Origin: Adenophora triphylla var. japonica | Taxonomy: Eukaryota; Streptophyta; Magnoliopsida; Asterales; Campanulaceae | Assembly: GCA_022495995.1 (NCBI GenBank) | Contig: JAFEMH010002345.1 | Location: 62,001-126,000, forward strand | DNA: 64,000 bases | Direction of reading: 5' to 3' | Shown: piece by piece, positions 1 through 10,860 of the stretch | Layout of the letters: each line of letters begins with the position of its first letter | How positions within the stretch are numbered: the first letter of the stretch is position 1 | The notes under the pieces: model-generated | Seen by the model: the letters and a program-made list of their open reading frames with translations, nothing else | Databases searched by the model: none | What the model was told of the DNA's origin: nothing | Made by a program: the position numbers and the translations under genes

Positions 1-3000
1 GAACGGAAGAAGAGCCTAGGGAGACACAGATTGGAAGCTTCTTCGAAGGAACTGAAAGGGAAGTGTTGATTGAGCTACTTAAGGAGTATTCGGATGTGTT
101 CGCATGGTCATACAAGGATATGCCGGGGATGGATAACTCGATAGTGGAGCACAGAATACCACTAACACCAGACGCCAAGCCGGTCAAACAGAAATTGCGC
201 CGCATTAAGCCAGAATGGTCTCTGCAAGTTAAAGAAGAGATAGAGAAGCTCCTCCGAGTGGGCTTTATCAGAGTTATTGAGTATTCGACGTGGTTATCTA
301 ATATTGTGACGGTCAGTAAATCGAATGGCAAGGTTAGAGTTTGTGTTGACTTCCGTGATCTCAACAAGGCTAGCCCGAAGGACGACTTCCCGCTGCCCAA
401 TATCGATATGCTAGTAGACGCCACTGCTAACTACGAGGTCAAGTCTTTTGTAGATGGTTTTGCAGGATATAATCAGATCAAGATGGCAGAGGCAGACCAG
501 GAGAAGACGGCTTTCACTACGCCATGGGGAACATACTGTTACACTGTAATGCCATTCGGATTGAAAAATGCAGGGGCTACATACCGTAGAGCACACAAAG
601 ATTATTCCATGACATGATCCATAAGGAGATTGAGGTGTATGTCGACGATATGATCATTCATTCCAAGGGGTCGACTGGCCAAGACTTTATTGATTTAAGG
701 AAGTTCTTCGATAGATCGCGAGAGCACGCAATGCGTTTGAATCCTCGCCAAGTGTACATTTGGGGTTATTCGAGGAAAGGTCCTGGGCTACATGGTCACC
801 GAACGAGGGATTGAGGCGCATCCAAGGAAAATTCAAGCCATCATGGAGATGAAGCCACCACGCACGTAAAAGGAAGTTAAGGATTCATGGGGCCAGGTTA
901 CAATACATCACCGCTTCATTAATCAATTGACTACTATGTGTGAACCGATTTTCAGATCGATGAAGAAGACCGCAAGTATAGATTGGGACCTGAAGTGTCA
1001 AGAAGCCTTTGAGGAAATCAAGAAATACTTGGTCAATCCCCTATCCTTCGCCCCCACATTCGGAGAAACCGTTGCTATTGTACCTAACAAGAATCGATAC
1101 ATGTGGGGGCTATGCCGGCACAAGAAGCCAAGGACTCTCGGGTGGAGAACGCCGTTTATTTTGTTAGTCGAAAGTTGCAGGGGAGTGAGCTAAACTACTC
1201 AAGATTGGAAAAGACCCGCACCGGGCTAGTTTGGGTGGTTAATAAGCTCAAGCATTACTTGTCAGCACATCCGATTCTGCTAGTGTCGAAAATGGATCCA
1301 ATTAAGTATTTGTTTGACAAACCTTCTCTGTCCATGAGATTAGCCAAATGGTCGGTATTTCTGGGGGAATTCGATATCACCTATGTGCCAAGAAAAGCGC
1401 TTAAAGGGCGAGCCATGGCGCATCACTTAGCGTAGTTTCCAAGTACAAGAACAGGGGCTTGAACCGGAATTTCCAGACGAGGGGATTTTTAGCATTGATA
1501 CGGAAGAGAGATGGCAACTATTCTTTGATGGGGCCGCGAACAAGAGGGGCAGCGGAGTAGGAATCCTTTTGGTCGATCCCAAAGATGAGCACACCCCCAT
1601 CGCCATCAAGTCAATTTCACAACCACCAATAACGCTACCGAATACGAGGCATGCATAGCCGGTTTAGAAGCGACCTTGGAGCGTAATGTAAAGGAGTTGG
1701 AGGTATATGGAGACTCGGCTTTAATTATCAATCGTACGTCCAAGAAATGGAAGACTGTTGACCCCTACTTGCAACAAGACGTACTCATATGGAAGAGCTA
1801 GTCAAGCAATTTAAGGAAGTGACATTCCATTATCTACCCAGAGACGTAAATAGATTTGCCGACGCTTTAGCTACACCGGCTTCGTTGGTCGAGATCCCTC
1901 ATGGAATGTCTGTAAAACCGTTCGTAGTTGGCCGAAGAGAGAACCCCGCCATCGCTACGAAGCCTACCGCTGCGAGATTCAAGCCGACATCGAGGAGAAT
2001 AAGGATCCGTGGTACGCACGTATTTATGAGTATCTCAAGAAGGGTAATGTGTCTTTTCTAGGTGACGTGAAAGCCAAAAGTTTGCAGGCATTGAAGCGAT
2101 TGGCCGGACGCTTTGTTCTACTAGATGATATGTTGTACAAAAGACACTACGATGGTCTCCTGTTACTCTGTAGACGCGAAACGAGCGTAAATGATCATGG
2201 AAGAAGTACACGACGGTTTGTGCGGTCCACACATGAATGCCGAATGTTGAGACGTAAAATCACACGGTTGGGTTATTATTGGGTCACTATAGAAGCCGAT
2301 CGCATCCAGCTTTGTGCGGAAATGTCCCAAATGCCAAATGTGTTCCAATGAACCATGTACCCCCTCACGAGTTATATAGCATGGTAACCCCTTGGCCATT
2401 TGCGACATGGGGGATTGATGTGATTGGCAAGATTACACCGCCGGAAGCAATGGGCATTGTTTTGTATTAGTAGCGGTGGATTACTTCACCAAGTGGATCG
2501 AGGCAAAATCTTACAAGGTGTTGACTTCCAAAAAGGTGGCACAGCTCATTAAGGAGGACATCATGTGCGTATATGGAGTACCAAATGAGATTATCTCGGA
2601 CAACGGGTCCCACTTCGGCGGAGATTGTGACAGACATCGCGAGTTCAAGATTACCCGCACAAGTCTTCCCCTTATAGGCCTCGGACCAATGGAGCAAATA
2701 AGCAAACTCTAACAAAACGATTGGAAAGCAGATAATCGAAAGACAAGAATTCGAGGTAGGGACTGCCCGAGAAACTACCATTGGCACTTTGGGGATATAG
2801 AACTTCCGTTCGTACGGCTACAGCGAAACCCCTTTTGCTCGACATATGGGATGGAGAGCAAGACTCCTGGTTGAGTTGGAAGTCCCGTCTTTGAGGATCT
2901 TATTAGAAAATCAAGTAGCGAGAAGTTGAATGGCTCCGCGCCGATATGATCGCTGGCCACACTTGATGAGCGTAGGCTCAAAGCCATGGAACACATCCGA

Positions 3001-3245
3001 GCCTATCGTAGACGGACAAAGAAGGGCTTTCAACAAAAGGTGCAGCCCTTAGATATTAAGGAAGGAGATTTGGTTTTGAAGAACTCCCCAATAAGTTCAA
3101 CCCTCTTGGGAAGTGGGCCCCTACATGGACCGGTCCGTATGTGATCAAGAAGATATTTTCGGGTGGAGCGGTTAAAATGGCGATTTGGATGGCAACGAAT
3201 TCAAGGAGCCCACCAACCTCGGCGAAGCTCGAGACGCTACTATGA
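1..3245 (+). pseudogene. Tat-type Ty3/gypsy pol fragment (RT, RNase H, archaeal RNase H, integrase), E1
   Basis: This is the 3' two thirds of a retrotransposon polyprotein; the 5' part lies outside the window. The reverse transcriptase reads openly from 63 to about 595 (VFAWSYKDMPG, DFRDLNKASPKDDFPLPN, MPFGLKNAGATY). The frame then changes and continues with the catalytic YVDDM near 650. RNase H sequence follows to about 1435, then an archaeal-type RNase H from about 1500 (LFFDGAANK) to 1930, then integrase: zinc-finger remnant around 2205-2340, core WGIDVIGKI near 2410 and SDNGSHF near 2600, ending near 3245. It matches the E3 copy domain by domain but has many frame changes and short deletions, so it cannot encode a working protein. 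Two RNases H in series and no chromodomain point to the Tat lineage. Confidence 0.93.
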
Positions 3246-3323
3246 TTAAGCTCTTCCTCCCCTCTAAATAAATAAAAAAAAAAAAAAAAAAGAAGAAAAA
3301 AAAAAAACGCAAAAAGAAGCCCG

Positions 3324-3416
3324 CTAGATTGAAAACCCGCAAAGGGCGGTCTAGCAATAAAAGAAAGGGTGCGTTCAAAAGCTCGCTAGACTGAAAACCC
3401 GTAAAGGGCGGTCTAG
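3324..3416 (+). repeat. Duplicated nested stem-loop after E1 pol
   Basis: Two near-identical units (3324-3354 and 3385-3416) each begin and end with CTAG and hold an inner CCCGC/GGGCGG-type hairpin. The first has CCCGCAAAGGGCGG and the second CCCGTAAAGGGCGG. They follow an A-rich stretch (about 3265-3308) just past the integrase end. The role is unknown. Confidence 0.6.
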
Positions 3417-3494
3417 GCAAAAGTTAGAGCAAATAAAATAAAAATTGTCCCGCTTCTATCTTCCCTTTCTAAAAATAGTAGCCCCGATGAAAAT

Positions 3495-3570
3495 GAACTA
3501 CGACTTACTCCGAGCCCCTTGGTTCTCATTGTAAAAGGGGAACGTAGGCAGCCTTAATCGGCGCGGTCCA
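3495..3570 (+). other. Hairpin motif A, copy 1
   Basis: This starts GAACTACG and continues to a CCCC/GGGG hairpin followed by AACGTAGGCAGCC and a GGTCC-type end. CTACG at the start can pair with CGTAG after the inner hairpin. Related copies lie at 12086, 12619, 26996 and 40872, and a variant (motif B) lies before each LTR. Here it sits between pol and the antisense genes. It is a non-coding conserved motif of unknown role. Confidence 0.7.
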
Positions 3571-3780
3571 AAAAATAAATAAAAATCCAATTTGTTTTTA
3601 CTAAAGCAATAAACTCTTTCATTCCCACAATCAATGCTTGATTACACTTATTTGATGAGTCTAAGCTCGACTATACTAATGACTAAATAACTTGCAAAGA
3701 AATTAAAAAAATTAAAAGACAAAATAAATAACTAATGTGTCCGCATATGATTTGTGGGTGGATACTCGGACATATAAGGT
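3571..3780. other. Conserved spacer between motif A and the antisense gene
   Basis: This AT-rich stretch shares short blocks with the same place in E2 (about 12740-12910) and E3 (about 40985-41150): TTGATGAGT with a nearby AAGC, and AATGTGTC followed by GGATACTC. It would be the 3' untranslated or terminator region of the antisense gene. No ORF is evident. Confidence 0.5.
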
Positions 3781-5201
3781 CTACTCCTTGGCACTAGGCC
3801 CCTCATCTCCGTCCTTCTTCTTCTTGACAGCTCGTCGAGTCGGTTTCTTCTTACTCTCTCTCTTAAAATAAGGCGGATACTTCTTCTTCAATGGGGGAAC
3901 CTCCTCGATCGCCTTACCCTTCAACTTCCGCTCCATCCTCTTGGGAGGATTCTCCTCCACTGTGTCTAGAGAAATCCCCAAAGCCTCCTGTCTACGAGAA
4001 AACGGCTCGAAGATATGTTAGGAACCAATCTCCGTCTCAAGTCATACAAAGTCTCCCTCATCGGTCCCAAGTTTTCTTCATACCATGTCAAATAAGCATG
4101 CGACAAATGAGTGCTAAGGGTCCGCTGTGCAAGATAGACTCGTGGCATCCCATGAGAACTCCATAAGCTTACCATCAAAAGCTGAAACACCAACGTCCAT
4201 TGGAAGGACTTTGGCGTAATCATCAAACTCGAAGTGCCCCAAGTTTGAGGACGGACCTGCTCCATGCCATATTGCCGAAGTACCCGCTCTGCATAGTAAA
4301 AGGTGGTGGTCTCGAAAGCTGGTACACGAATCAGGCATTGCCCAAGCTGAAGGCTCCGAATGAAGGAAAGTCCCCAATGCTGTACTCGCCAATGAATCCT
4401 ATCAGTATCCACCTCCGCCAAATACATCTTCCACTCCCGTTCTGACAAGCCGGAAAGCGGATCAATCTTCCTCCTACAGCCATGAAACCAAGGCCTAACA
4501 CTCGAAGGGGGAATTTCTAGAACAAAAAGTCGATCCTCGAGCCACGTGGTCAGTAATTTGGCACTGCCCCTAGTCATAAGCGGAGCACCCCTAGCTATCT
4601 GAGATATACCATGAAGTGTCTCGCCCAAGAGAACCGGAACAATGCTCCTCCCCGAACGAGCCTGATCAACCATATCCAAACATCCACTGGTAGCTACACC
4701 CACATAAGGAGAAAACAGAACCTTGGAAAATAAGCAGAGGGCCAGGCAATCCAAGGCAAAATCCGAGTCGAAGTCATCACCATGAGCAAATCTCCCCGGC
4801 AAATCACAGATATCTATGTCTACACCTTCAACCAAACCTCTAGCCACAGCTGTAGGGATGCGCAGAAATTTGGCCACCCTTGTCACCAACGGAACTCTAT
4901 CCTGCGGAACCGCTATCAAACTGACATCATCCCCTCCACACAGAGCAAGAAAATCCTCGTAAGTGGGTGTAATCTCGTTGTAAGAAAAGTTGAAAACGTG
5001 ATTGGATTCATCCCAAAAAGCAGCGGCAGCATGTAAAAGATTCCAATTGGGATGCATGGGCAAAAGGGACCAAATACACTTTACCCCAAAACGTTTGTCA
5101 AAGGCATGGCGAACAGAACGAGGTACTTTGGATACCCAAACGGCCAAATCACTCTCAAAATTATTTTGCTTCTCCATCAAGACAGAGGGATGAGAATTCA
5201 T
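3781..5201 (-). pseudogene. Antisense DUF7745-like gene, E1 copy
   Basis: This encodes about 474 residues antisense to pol. It resembles the plant DUF7745 family found near mobile-domain and retroelement proteins; this is recognition by eye. Key stretches are WNLLHAAAAFWDESNHVFNF, NEITPTYEDFLALCGG, DICDLPGRFAHG and PVLLGETLHGISQIARG. I chose the ATG at 5201 because from there the first 22 residues align without gaps to the E3 start, although an in-frame ATG lies at 5249. One single-base frameshift in a GGGG run near 3975 separates the main body from a lysine- and arginine-rich tail (KKKYPPYFKRESKKKPTRR, KKKKDGDEG) that looks like a nuclear-localisation region. It is otherwise open, making it the best preserved antisense gene here. 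Its function is unknown. Confidence 0.78.
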
Positions 5202-5297
5202 TATTATGTTAATGTCCACGGCAAAAAAGGGAGCAGAAGAACAGTACAAAGAAGAGAGAAAAGAAATTGTGTGTGGTACCCGACGGCTGACAAAGGG

Positions 5298-5476
5298 TTT
5301 ATATAGGTTTTGGTGTCAAAATCCGTACAGGAAAAGGACAGTAAAGAAATCCGTGCAGGAAAAGGAGGGCCGATCGGCCCATCATTCAGAATTACAACCG
5401 CCGCCTTTTCAGCATAGGGCCGATCGGACCTTTAATATTGGGCCGATCGGACCTTTAATATTGAGCCGATCGACTC
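5298..5476 (-). promoter_or_regulatory. Promoter of E1 antisense gene: TATA box plus four GCCGATCGGC-type palindromes
   Basis: On the minus strand TATATAAA lies at 5305-5298, about 100 bases before the chosen ATG. Upstream are four palindromic sites: GGGCCGATCGGCCC (5367-5380), GGGCCGATCGGACC (5417-5430 and 5440-5453) and GAGCCGATCGACTC (5463-5476). The same family of sites sits upstream of the TATA box in LTR-A (7914-8000). Shared sites suggest that the antisense gene and the LTR respond to the same factor. Confidence 0.75.
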
Positions 5477-5833
5477 TTTGGTCTCTCCAGAAGACGGCTC
5501 AACTTCAGCAGCTTTTACAGATCTCAAGGCCCCACCCTTTTGTTCTCTTATTTTTATCTTTACTTTTTATTATTTATTATTATTATTTTCTATTTATTAT
5601 TTTTACTTTATTTTATTTTATTTTGATTTGTCCTCATTTTGTCCAATGCAGTGTACAAAAATAGATAAAGTCCAAAAATATAAATGTACATAAATGGAAA
5701 AGACTAACTTTTATATATTAAATCCATAAACTAGTATATAAATCAGTCGCATACATCAGTGAGTCAGCATAAAATCTAGAGTCTGCATGCTCCTACTTTT
5801 TCCCTACAGGTACTACATAAAAATAAAAAAATC
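5477..5833. other. AT-rich spacer between the two E1 antisense genes
   Basis: This has TTA/TTATT-rich sequence (about 5545-5630) and no convincing coding potential. It would hold the far upstream region of the DUF7745-like gene and the 3' end region of the mobile-domain gene. Confidence 0.5.
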
Positions 5834-7105
5834 CTAATGACCCCTACGGGAAGTCGAGGCACGGCCGCGAGAAAATCCGGATGTCGAGCTACCCTCACCC
5901 TGGGAGCGCTGTCTCCACTGTGCCGGATCCACATCTACCGATCTCCGGGATTGGCAAGAAAGCGCCGCCACAGCACTCCTCAGCAAACGGGTCAGCACAT
6001 TGCTGTGCCTCACCGACCGCACATAAGACTCCCGAGTGACCTGAAAAATCAAAGGGCGAGAGTTACATCACAGCTAAAGTATAAGTACCAGAAATAAAGA
6101 GGGAAGGTAAAAGGCATACCCCGCCAGCACCACCGGGAGGAAGATGAGCACCCTCAACCTCGTCAACCTCTGTGGGTGTCAAGTCTACCCTCACCTCCCC
6201 GTCAGCCATATGTACGAAGAAGTGATCAGGAAAGGGAGGCATATCTACTATCTCGGGAGGTGGAGCACCCATCTGCTCAGGAATGATCGGGTCCTGCTCC
6301 CCCGTACCAGCAGCCTGGGCCTCCGCAGCAGCCCGCCGCACCACCTGTGGTGATCTCAGATAAAGAGCTACAAAATCTACGTAAGGCATGTCAAGGCGGA
6401 AGTGATGAGCAGGGACCCCATACAGGTACTGCATCCTCCTCGGCGGTCGGTCCGGATACCACATATTCTTGGGAGGATCTTTGTGGCGCATAAAGAGGAG
6501 CCCACGCATGGTCTTTGTCTCGATACCCGCTCGCCCGAGATACATCTCGTCGGCAAGCAATCCAACCCGGCGGTGCGGGAAGCGATAACATCCCGAACGG
6601 CACCAACGGCCTCGAAGCCTCGGGGACCAAGGGAAGAGTAAAAGCTCGGAGTCTCTTTGGGACCATCAAACACGACCCTCAAATCGGATTCGCGAGCTGT
6701 CTTCGGATATCCCTCAACCGGTTCTCCTTCCGCCAGTACCGCAAGACGGGCACATCCCGAGTCTGGTCCCGTAAGGTGAACGGCGCAACGCCGAAGATCT
6801 CATAAACCCAAGCCTGCGAAAGACAGAAAAGCAGATATTCAAGACAGAAAAAAAGTGACGAGTAAGGGGTAATGAAAATGACAAGAGCTAGCATACCTCT
6901 AAGACAAAGTGGAAAGCATCGAAAGAAGAGGTGTTGGACCTCGAGGCGATTGTCGAGGGCCCGGTGCACTCGGCCAGCCGGCCCCTCCCCAGGAAATGTA
7001 TCGCACTAAGTCCAAATCAGACAAGGCGCCCAATAAAGAGAATCGGCACACCGGGCCCGAGTTGGGAAAGAGGGCCACTGATAAGCCGTACCAGAGGAAT
7101 CCCCG
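5834..7105 (-). pseudogene. Antisense plant-mobile-domain-like gene, E1 copy (5' truncated)
   Basis: Three exons match the E3 copy. The first surviving exon (about 7105-6897) begins RGFLWYGLSVALFPNSG. An 83-base intron (6896-6814, GTATGC...CGCAG) leads to an exon at 6813-6120 (AWVYEIFGVAPFTLRDQ ... YVDFVALYLRSPQVVRRAAA). A 79-base intron (6119-6041) leads to the last exon at 6040-5834. Frameshifts lie near 6960, 6690 and 6560. The N-terminal half, which in E3 carries the mobile-domain signature, is missing because the sequence passes straight into a tandem array at about 7100. Plant mobile domains occur in MAIN/MAIL1-type proteins and transposons, with roles linked to silencing. Confidence 0.68.
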
Positions 7106-7490
7106 TACAGTCAAATCTTTGGGTGACTCCCCGGACAGTCAAATCTTTGGGTGACTCCCCGGACAGTCAAATCTTTGGGTGACTCCCCGTACAGTCAAAT
7201 CTTTGGGTGACTCCACAAATCTTTGGGTGACTCCCAGACGATCAAATCTTTGGGTGACTCCCGTACGATCAAATCTTTGGGTGACTCCCGAGTCAAATCT
7301 TTGGGTGACTCCCGGACAGTCAAATCTTTGGGTGACTCCCGGACAGTCAGTCAAATCTTTGGGTGACTCCGGACAGTCAAATCTTTGGGTGACTCCCGGA
7401 CGATCAAATCTTTGGGTGACTCCCCGGACAGTCAAATCTTTTGGTGACTCCCCGGACAGTCAAATCTTTTGGTGACTCCCGTGCAGTCAC
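7101..7490 (+). repeat. 14-copy tandem array, unit about 27 bases, E1
   Basis: The unit reads GTCAAATCTTTGGGTGACTC plus CCCGGACA, with units shortened here and there. Each contains the dyad GGGTGACTCCC. I count 14 copies. A related unit with GGGGTGACTCCCC forms the array at 28759-29035. The array replaces the 5' half of the mobile-domain gene. Long ORFs on both strands here come only from the repeat. Confidence 0.9.
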
Positions 7491-7546
7491 GTATCCTTGA
7501 CGCCACACATCCGCCATTCTCGGGTATTAAAAATGCCCACTCTTTT

Positions 7547-7628
7547 GAACTACGACTTGGCTTGATTCCTTTTTAGGGATACGTAGGTAGCCCGACGTGG
7601 GTCCAGCCACTTGACCTATCCGGTCATC
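7547..7628 (+). other. Hairpin motif B, copy 1
   Basis: GAACTACGA, TTGATTCC, GGGATACGTAGG and GGTCCAGCC occur in that order, followed by CGGTCATCC. This is the same layout as motif A (CTACG pairing with CGTAG around an inner hairpin). It sits about 220 bases before LTR-A, as in the other elements. Confidence 0.7.
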
Positions 7629-7692
7629 CTTTTGCGACTCAGCTCGAGTCCAATCCCTTGCATCCGCAAGATCACTCTTCTTACCTCCCGAA

Positions 7693-7769
7693 ATCCTTTT
7701 TTCAGGACGGATCCTATTCTTTTATCGTCGACCCCACTTGTCTTACAAGAAGCGTCGCCGAGGGGCTAC
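7693..7769 (+). other. Pre-LTR structured module and polypurine tract, LTR-A
   Basis: CTTTTTTCAGGAC (from about 7696) is an inverted match to the start of LTR-A (GTCCGAAAAAAG). A hairpin CTTGT-CTT-ACAAG (7737-7749) comes next, then GTCGCCGAGGGGC, whose GAGGGG would prime plus-strand synthesis. The LTR follows after three bases. Confidence 0.72.
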
Positions 7770-7913
7770 TGTTAGTACCCGGTCCGAAAAAAGATAGTCC
7801 AAATACCTGGCCCGGTTAATATTAATTAAGAAACCCTAACCCTAATTCATTAATTCATTAATTCTTCCGTACTGCCGCCGTGTCGCCGGCGTGGAAGGTA
7901 CGCCAGTTGGAAG

Positions 7914-8038
7914 AGCCGATCGGCCCTTTGCCCGTGCATTGGCCGATCGACCCTTTTATTTAGAGCCGATCGACCCTTCAATCCTAGAGCCGATCGACCC
8001 TTTAGAGGCCCAGCCCAGGTACCGAGGTATTATAAATA
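7914..8038 (+). promoter_or_regulatory. LTR-A promoter: four GCCGATCG palindromes and TATA box
   Basis: GAGCCGATCGGCCC near 7914, GGCCGATCGACCC near 7940 and GAGCCGATCGACCC near 7963 and 7987 lie directly before TATAAATA at 8031-8038. The same sites stand upstream of the antisense gene at 5367-5476. An AAACCCTAACCCTAA telo-box lies upstream at about 7832-7846. Confidence 0.8.
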
Positions 8039-8579
8039 GGGGTGCCCGGCTCCCCATATTGACACACAATTTTCTCCGGGAGAAGCGAGACCATACTTGC
8101 TTTAACCCTCAGTTCTTCTTTTTCCTCTCGAATCGCCAAGATTCGACCCCCAAGTCTTGCTACAATTGGTAAGACTCTCTTTTTAATATTCTTGTTCTTT
8201 ATTATTATTGTCTTTATTATTATTGTTTGCATGCTTAGTATATTTTAATTACTTTATTTCTTGCTTATGTCATATATGCTAGATTTAGGGTTATTTTAAT
8301 ATATTTAATTGTTCATAGCCGAGGATGATCTAAGGTTTCGCTCTAAGAAACCCAATGGATCTAGGAACTATCTCTTTCCTTCCACCTTAGTTATAATTAT
8401 CCCATGATCAACAATCCCCCAAGGATGAACATTGATTAGTGCACCTTCCGAGGGCCTAACTCAAAGGTTCTAGGGTGTGATCATCAATTAATTCTTTCTC
8501 TCCCCTCCTCCTTATGCATGATCCCGTTTCTTCTATCTATTCCTGTAAACACCGCACACAACCAACACCCCACATGCTA

Positions 8580-8650
8580 GAAAGACCGATTCGTCGGGCA
8601 ATAGGAGTGATAACGTTTCTTCTTCGTTGTAACTTGACCCCCGAACCCAA
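8580..8650 (+). other. U5 structured element, LTR-A version
   Basis: GAAAG is followed by the hairpin CCGA-TTCG-TCGG, then GTAACTTGACCCCCGAACC. The first stem matches in position, but not sequence, the first stem of LTR-X, -Y and -Z. The second stem of those LTRs is not clear here. Confidence 0.6.
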
Positions 8651-8842
8651 TTAACTGTTTAGCCTTTTTTCAAAGCTTTGGGCTATATCAAAGTGGCGTG
8701 GCGACTCTTAAAATTTAAACTAATATTTTAATATGGTTTAAAGCGAGTGTCACTAAATGAATATCCCATTTCGATCCGACATTATACGATTAATTATTTT
8801 CAAACTTCCGAATGCGCGTTGCATCGGGACGGGGTATTCACA

Positions 8843-9434
8843 ATGACCCAGCCAACGCCTAACGTCACAGATCCCTTGCGCAAGTAAGGTAAAGAGAGGT
8901 CATGCCAAACTCTTGACCTGATCTTGACTTAGGTGCCGGCTCGGCTCACTATTCACATGGCTAACGCATTAAAACGAACATGACAGGCTCGGTCCTTAGG
9001 TTCAATTTTTCTTTTAGGCCGGTGGAAACCGCCTGCCCTATAGGACCCTCGCCCGGGGCTGTCCACCCCGGGATGTCGAAATACAGGTGCAAAACGAGGG
9101 GCTTATAGCCGCACAGATGATCTCCACTGACCCAGGATCTAGCATAGTTGCGAAAAAGAAGAGCAATCTTTTCCAACCTACCTAGGATTCTGAGAAAACA
9201 CTGTTTTAAGTAAATTAAAACAACAAAAAAAAAATAGAAAAGCGGAAACTGCATGTCACATGAGCTTTCCCCCCTTCATCCACAAAGGTCTTCCCATATC
9301 TAAACCTTACCCGTCACCCCCTCCAGCGAACCGAGAGTGGTTGAGAGTACCCGGTAGCCGCCTTTTCAGTATCGAGGTCACAAGGTCCGACAGCCCTTCC
9401 GATTCAGTGGTCCGAACAGTCCGCTACTCCCCTA
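8843..9434 (+). other. E2 leader (untranslated region before gag)
   Basis: There is no ORF of note. The block about 8990-9235 aligns with 21195-21420 (E3) and 24940-25130 (Z): TATAGGACC, a short palindromic region around CCCGGG, TTGCGAAAAAGAAGA and TTTTCCAACC are shared. This is the region between primer-binding site and gag. The primer-binding site itself is not recognisable here. Confidence 0.6.
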
Positions 9435-10860
9435 TGGCGGAATCAACAGATAACAGTGAGGGAAACGGAACCCCGCACCCGGGAAATTTCCAAACGATGA
9501 AAGAAGTTTGGCAAGCTTTCAAGACTCTCGAGAAACGCCAAGAAAAGCAGCAGGCTTGGATCTAATATGCCATGCCCCGTCGCAGAACCATCGCGGTTCC
9601 CCAAATAGATGGGACCTTCATTCTCATAGAAGACGAAGAAATACCTGCTCCCCCGGGTCCTCAAAGCTATAAACAGGTCCCGCCTCTGCCAAGCTATGAG
9701 ATCCCAGCAACACAAAGCAGCTCTCGCTCAAAGCTTCACTCGGGCCCCAGTCAAGCGGCTCCGATCTGTCAACCTCAGCACAATCTATTTTCCGGCCCTG
9801 CTCTGCAAACTCAATATCACCACCACACCTATGGGCCCGCTCCCTCAGGTCCTAACACCTCTCAATATCCCCTGGAATTCAATCCTGTACCTCTTTATGA
9901 GCCTCGCAGCCACAACTTGAAATCCCGATGTTTACCAGGGACAGACATCCCAAGCGGATATCCTAACATTTCAAACCTTCCACCCGCTGGACTGCCACTT
10001 GGGTCTAATGAAACATTTCCCCAATTCCCAAACACAACCCTTAGTGGTCCGGGCAATCATGCTCCCAATTTCAATAATCCAGGGTACGGGTTGGTATACA
10101 CCCAACTGCTTCCCCGAGACTCCCAAATGGCGATCCCATCAGTTAATCCACCTCCAAACAAGAAGAAAGAGGTTACCAGAGCAGTTCGCTACATCCAAAA
10201 CGGAGCCCAAGTAAACCGCGATCAAGCACCCCCGAGGAACAACAATCCCCCTCACATACCACAGTTCCAGCATTTCGATAACCTCGGGATGCCCTTGAGC
10301 CAAGTCCTCGAGATACTAGTAATGAGGAACATTCTCAAACCCTTGAGGATTTCCAACCAAAGTCTCGCAAGCCCAACGTGGACATGAGCAAATGGTGTGC
10401 TTTTCACAACATCCCTGGCCACACAACCGACCATTGCTTCGTGTTGACTAAAGTGGTCCAAGGTTTAATCGAAGAGGGAAAATGGGAATGCCCCCGCGGT
10501 CCCAACACAATTGGAAACCCTTTCCCTATAAATGACGAGGTAAGCATGGTGGATAAGTCCTCTGCAAATTCCCGTGATGAATGGGGACGTGAAGATGGAA
10601 CCTGGGGCTTCCGCAATGAAGAATTCGGAAGAAGGAATCCAAGGATGGTTATTACCCAACAATACTTTTCGGAATCAAGGCACACCAAGGGATGGATCGA
10701 GCCCTCCCCGGAGATAAGACAGTTCGAGACAGGCCGAGCAAGTGGCAGCGTCAAAAACGGCGCAACTTTCACAAATGCGGACCCACAGCCAGCAAGAAGA
10801 GACAGGACGAGAAGCTTGGACTAACCCCCCGTCTCCTAGAGTCTATCTTCAAAAATAAAA
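9435..10860 (+). pseudogene. Tat gag relic, E2
   Basis: This starts MAESTDNSEGNGTPHPGNF at 9435. An in-frame TAA at 9563-9565 is followed by IAVPQIDGTFILIEDEE and a proline-rich region, comparable to the E3 gag start (IAAIPQSDGTFVLVEDDD). The central Retrotrans_gag domain is missing. A frameshift near 10345 leads to CAFHNIPGHTTDHC (10399-10440). That knuckle has His in place of the second Cys, as is usual for Tat and Athila gag. The C-terminal part IEEGKWECPRGPNTIGNPFP matches E3. Confidence 0.82.

Larger units (their letters stand above)
7770..8842 (+). mobile_element. LTR-A, Tat-type LTR (3' LTR of E1, adjoining E2 leader)
   Basis: It begins TGTTAGTACCC directly after the polypurine module and ends near TATTCACA at 8842. 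It has a TATA box, a U5 stem-loop remnant and GTGGCGACTC near 8697. No clear primer-binding site follows, yet leader sequence does, so one LTR serves E1 on the left and E2 on the right. Such LTR sharing is typical of unequal recombination. The 3' boundary is by analogy with the other LTRs. Confidence 0.72.

Noticed and set aside
3495..3570. Riboswitch or tRNA-like element for motif A
   Set aside because: No cloverleaf, no anticodon or T-loop, no known ligand-binding core. Kept as an unclassified hairpin motif.
3650..3680. Hammerhead ribozyme from TTGATGAGT near 3655, 12820 and 41037
   Set aside because: CTGATGA core is not exact and no GAAAC with matching stems was found nearby. Conservation is better explained as the antisense gene's 3' region.
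5206..5693. Plus-strand ORFs of 71 and 152 codons opposite the antisense promoter
   Set aside because: Low-complexity Tyr/Phe/Leu-rich translation of TTATT-rich DNA; no conservation in E3.
7101..7490. CRISPR-like regular repeat
   Set aside because: Units are directly adjacent with only 4-8 variable bases between; there are no unique spacers, no cas genes, and the context is a plant retrotransposon.
7825..7850. Interstitial telomere
   Set aside because: Only two CCCTAA units; too short, and part of the LTR.
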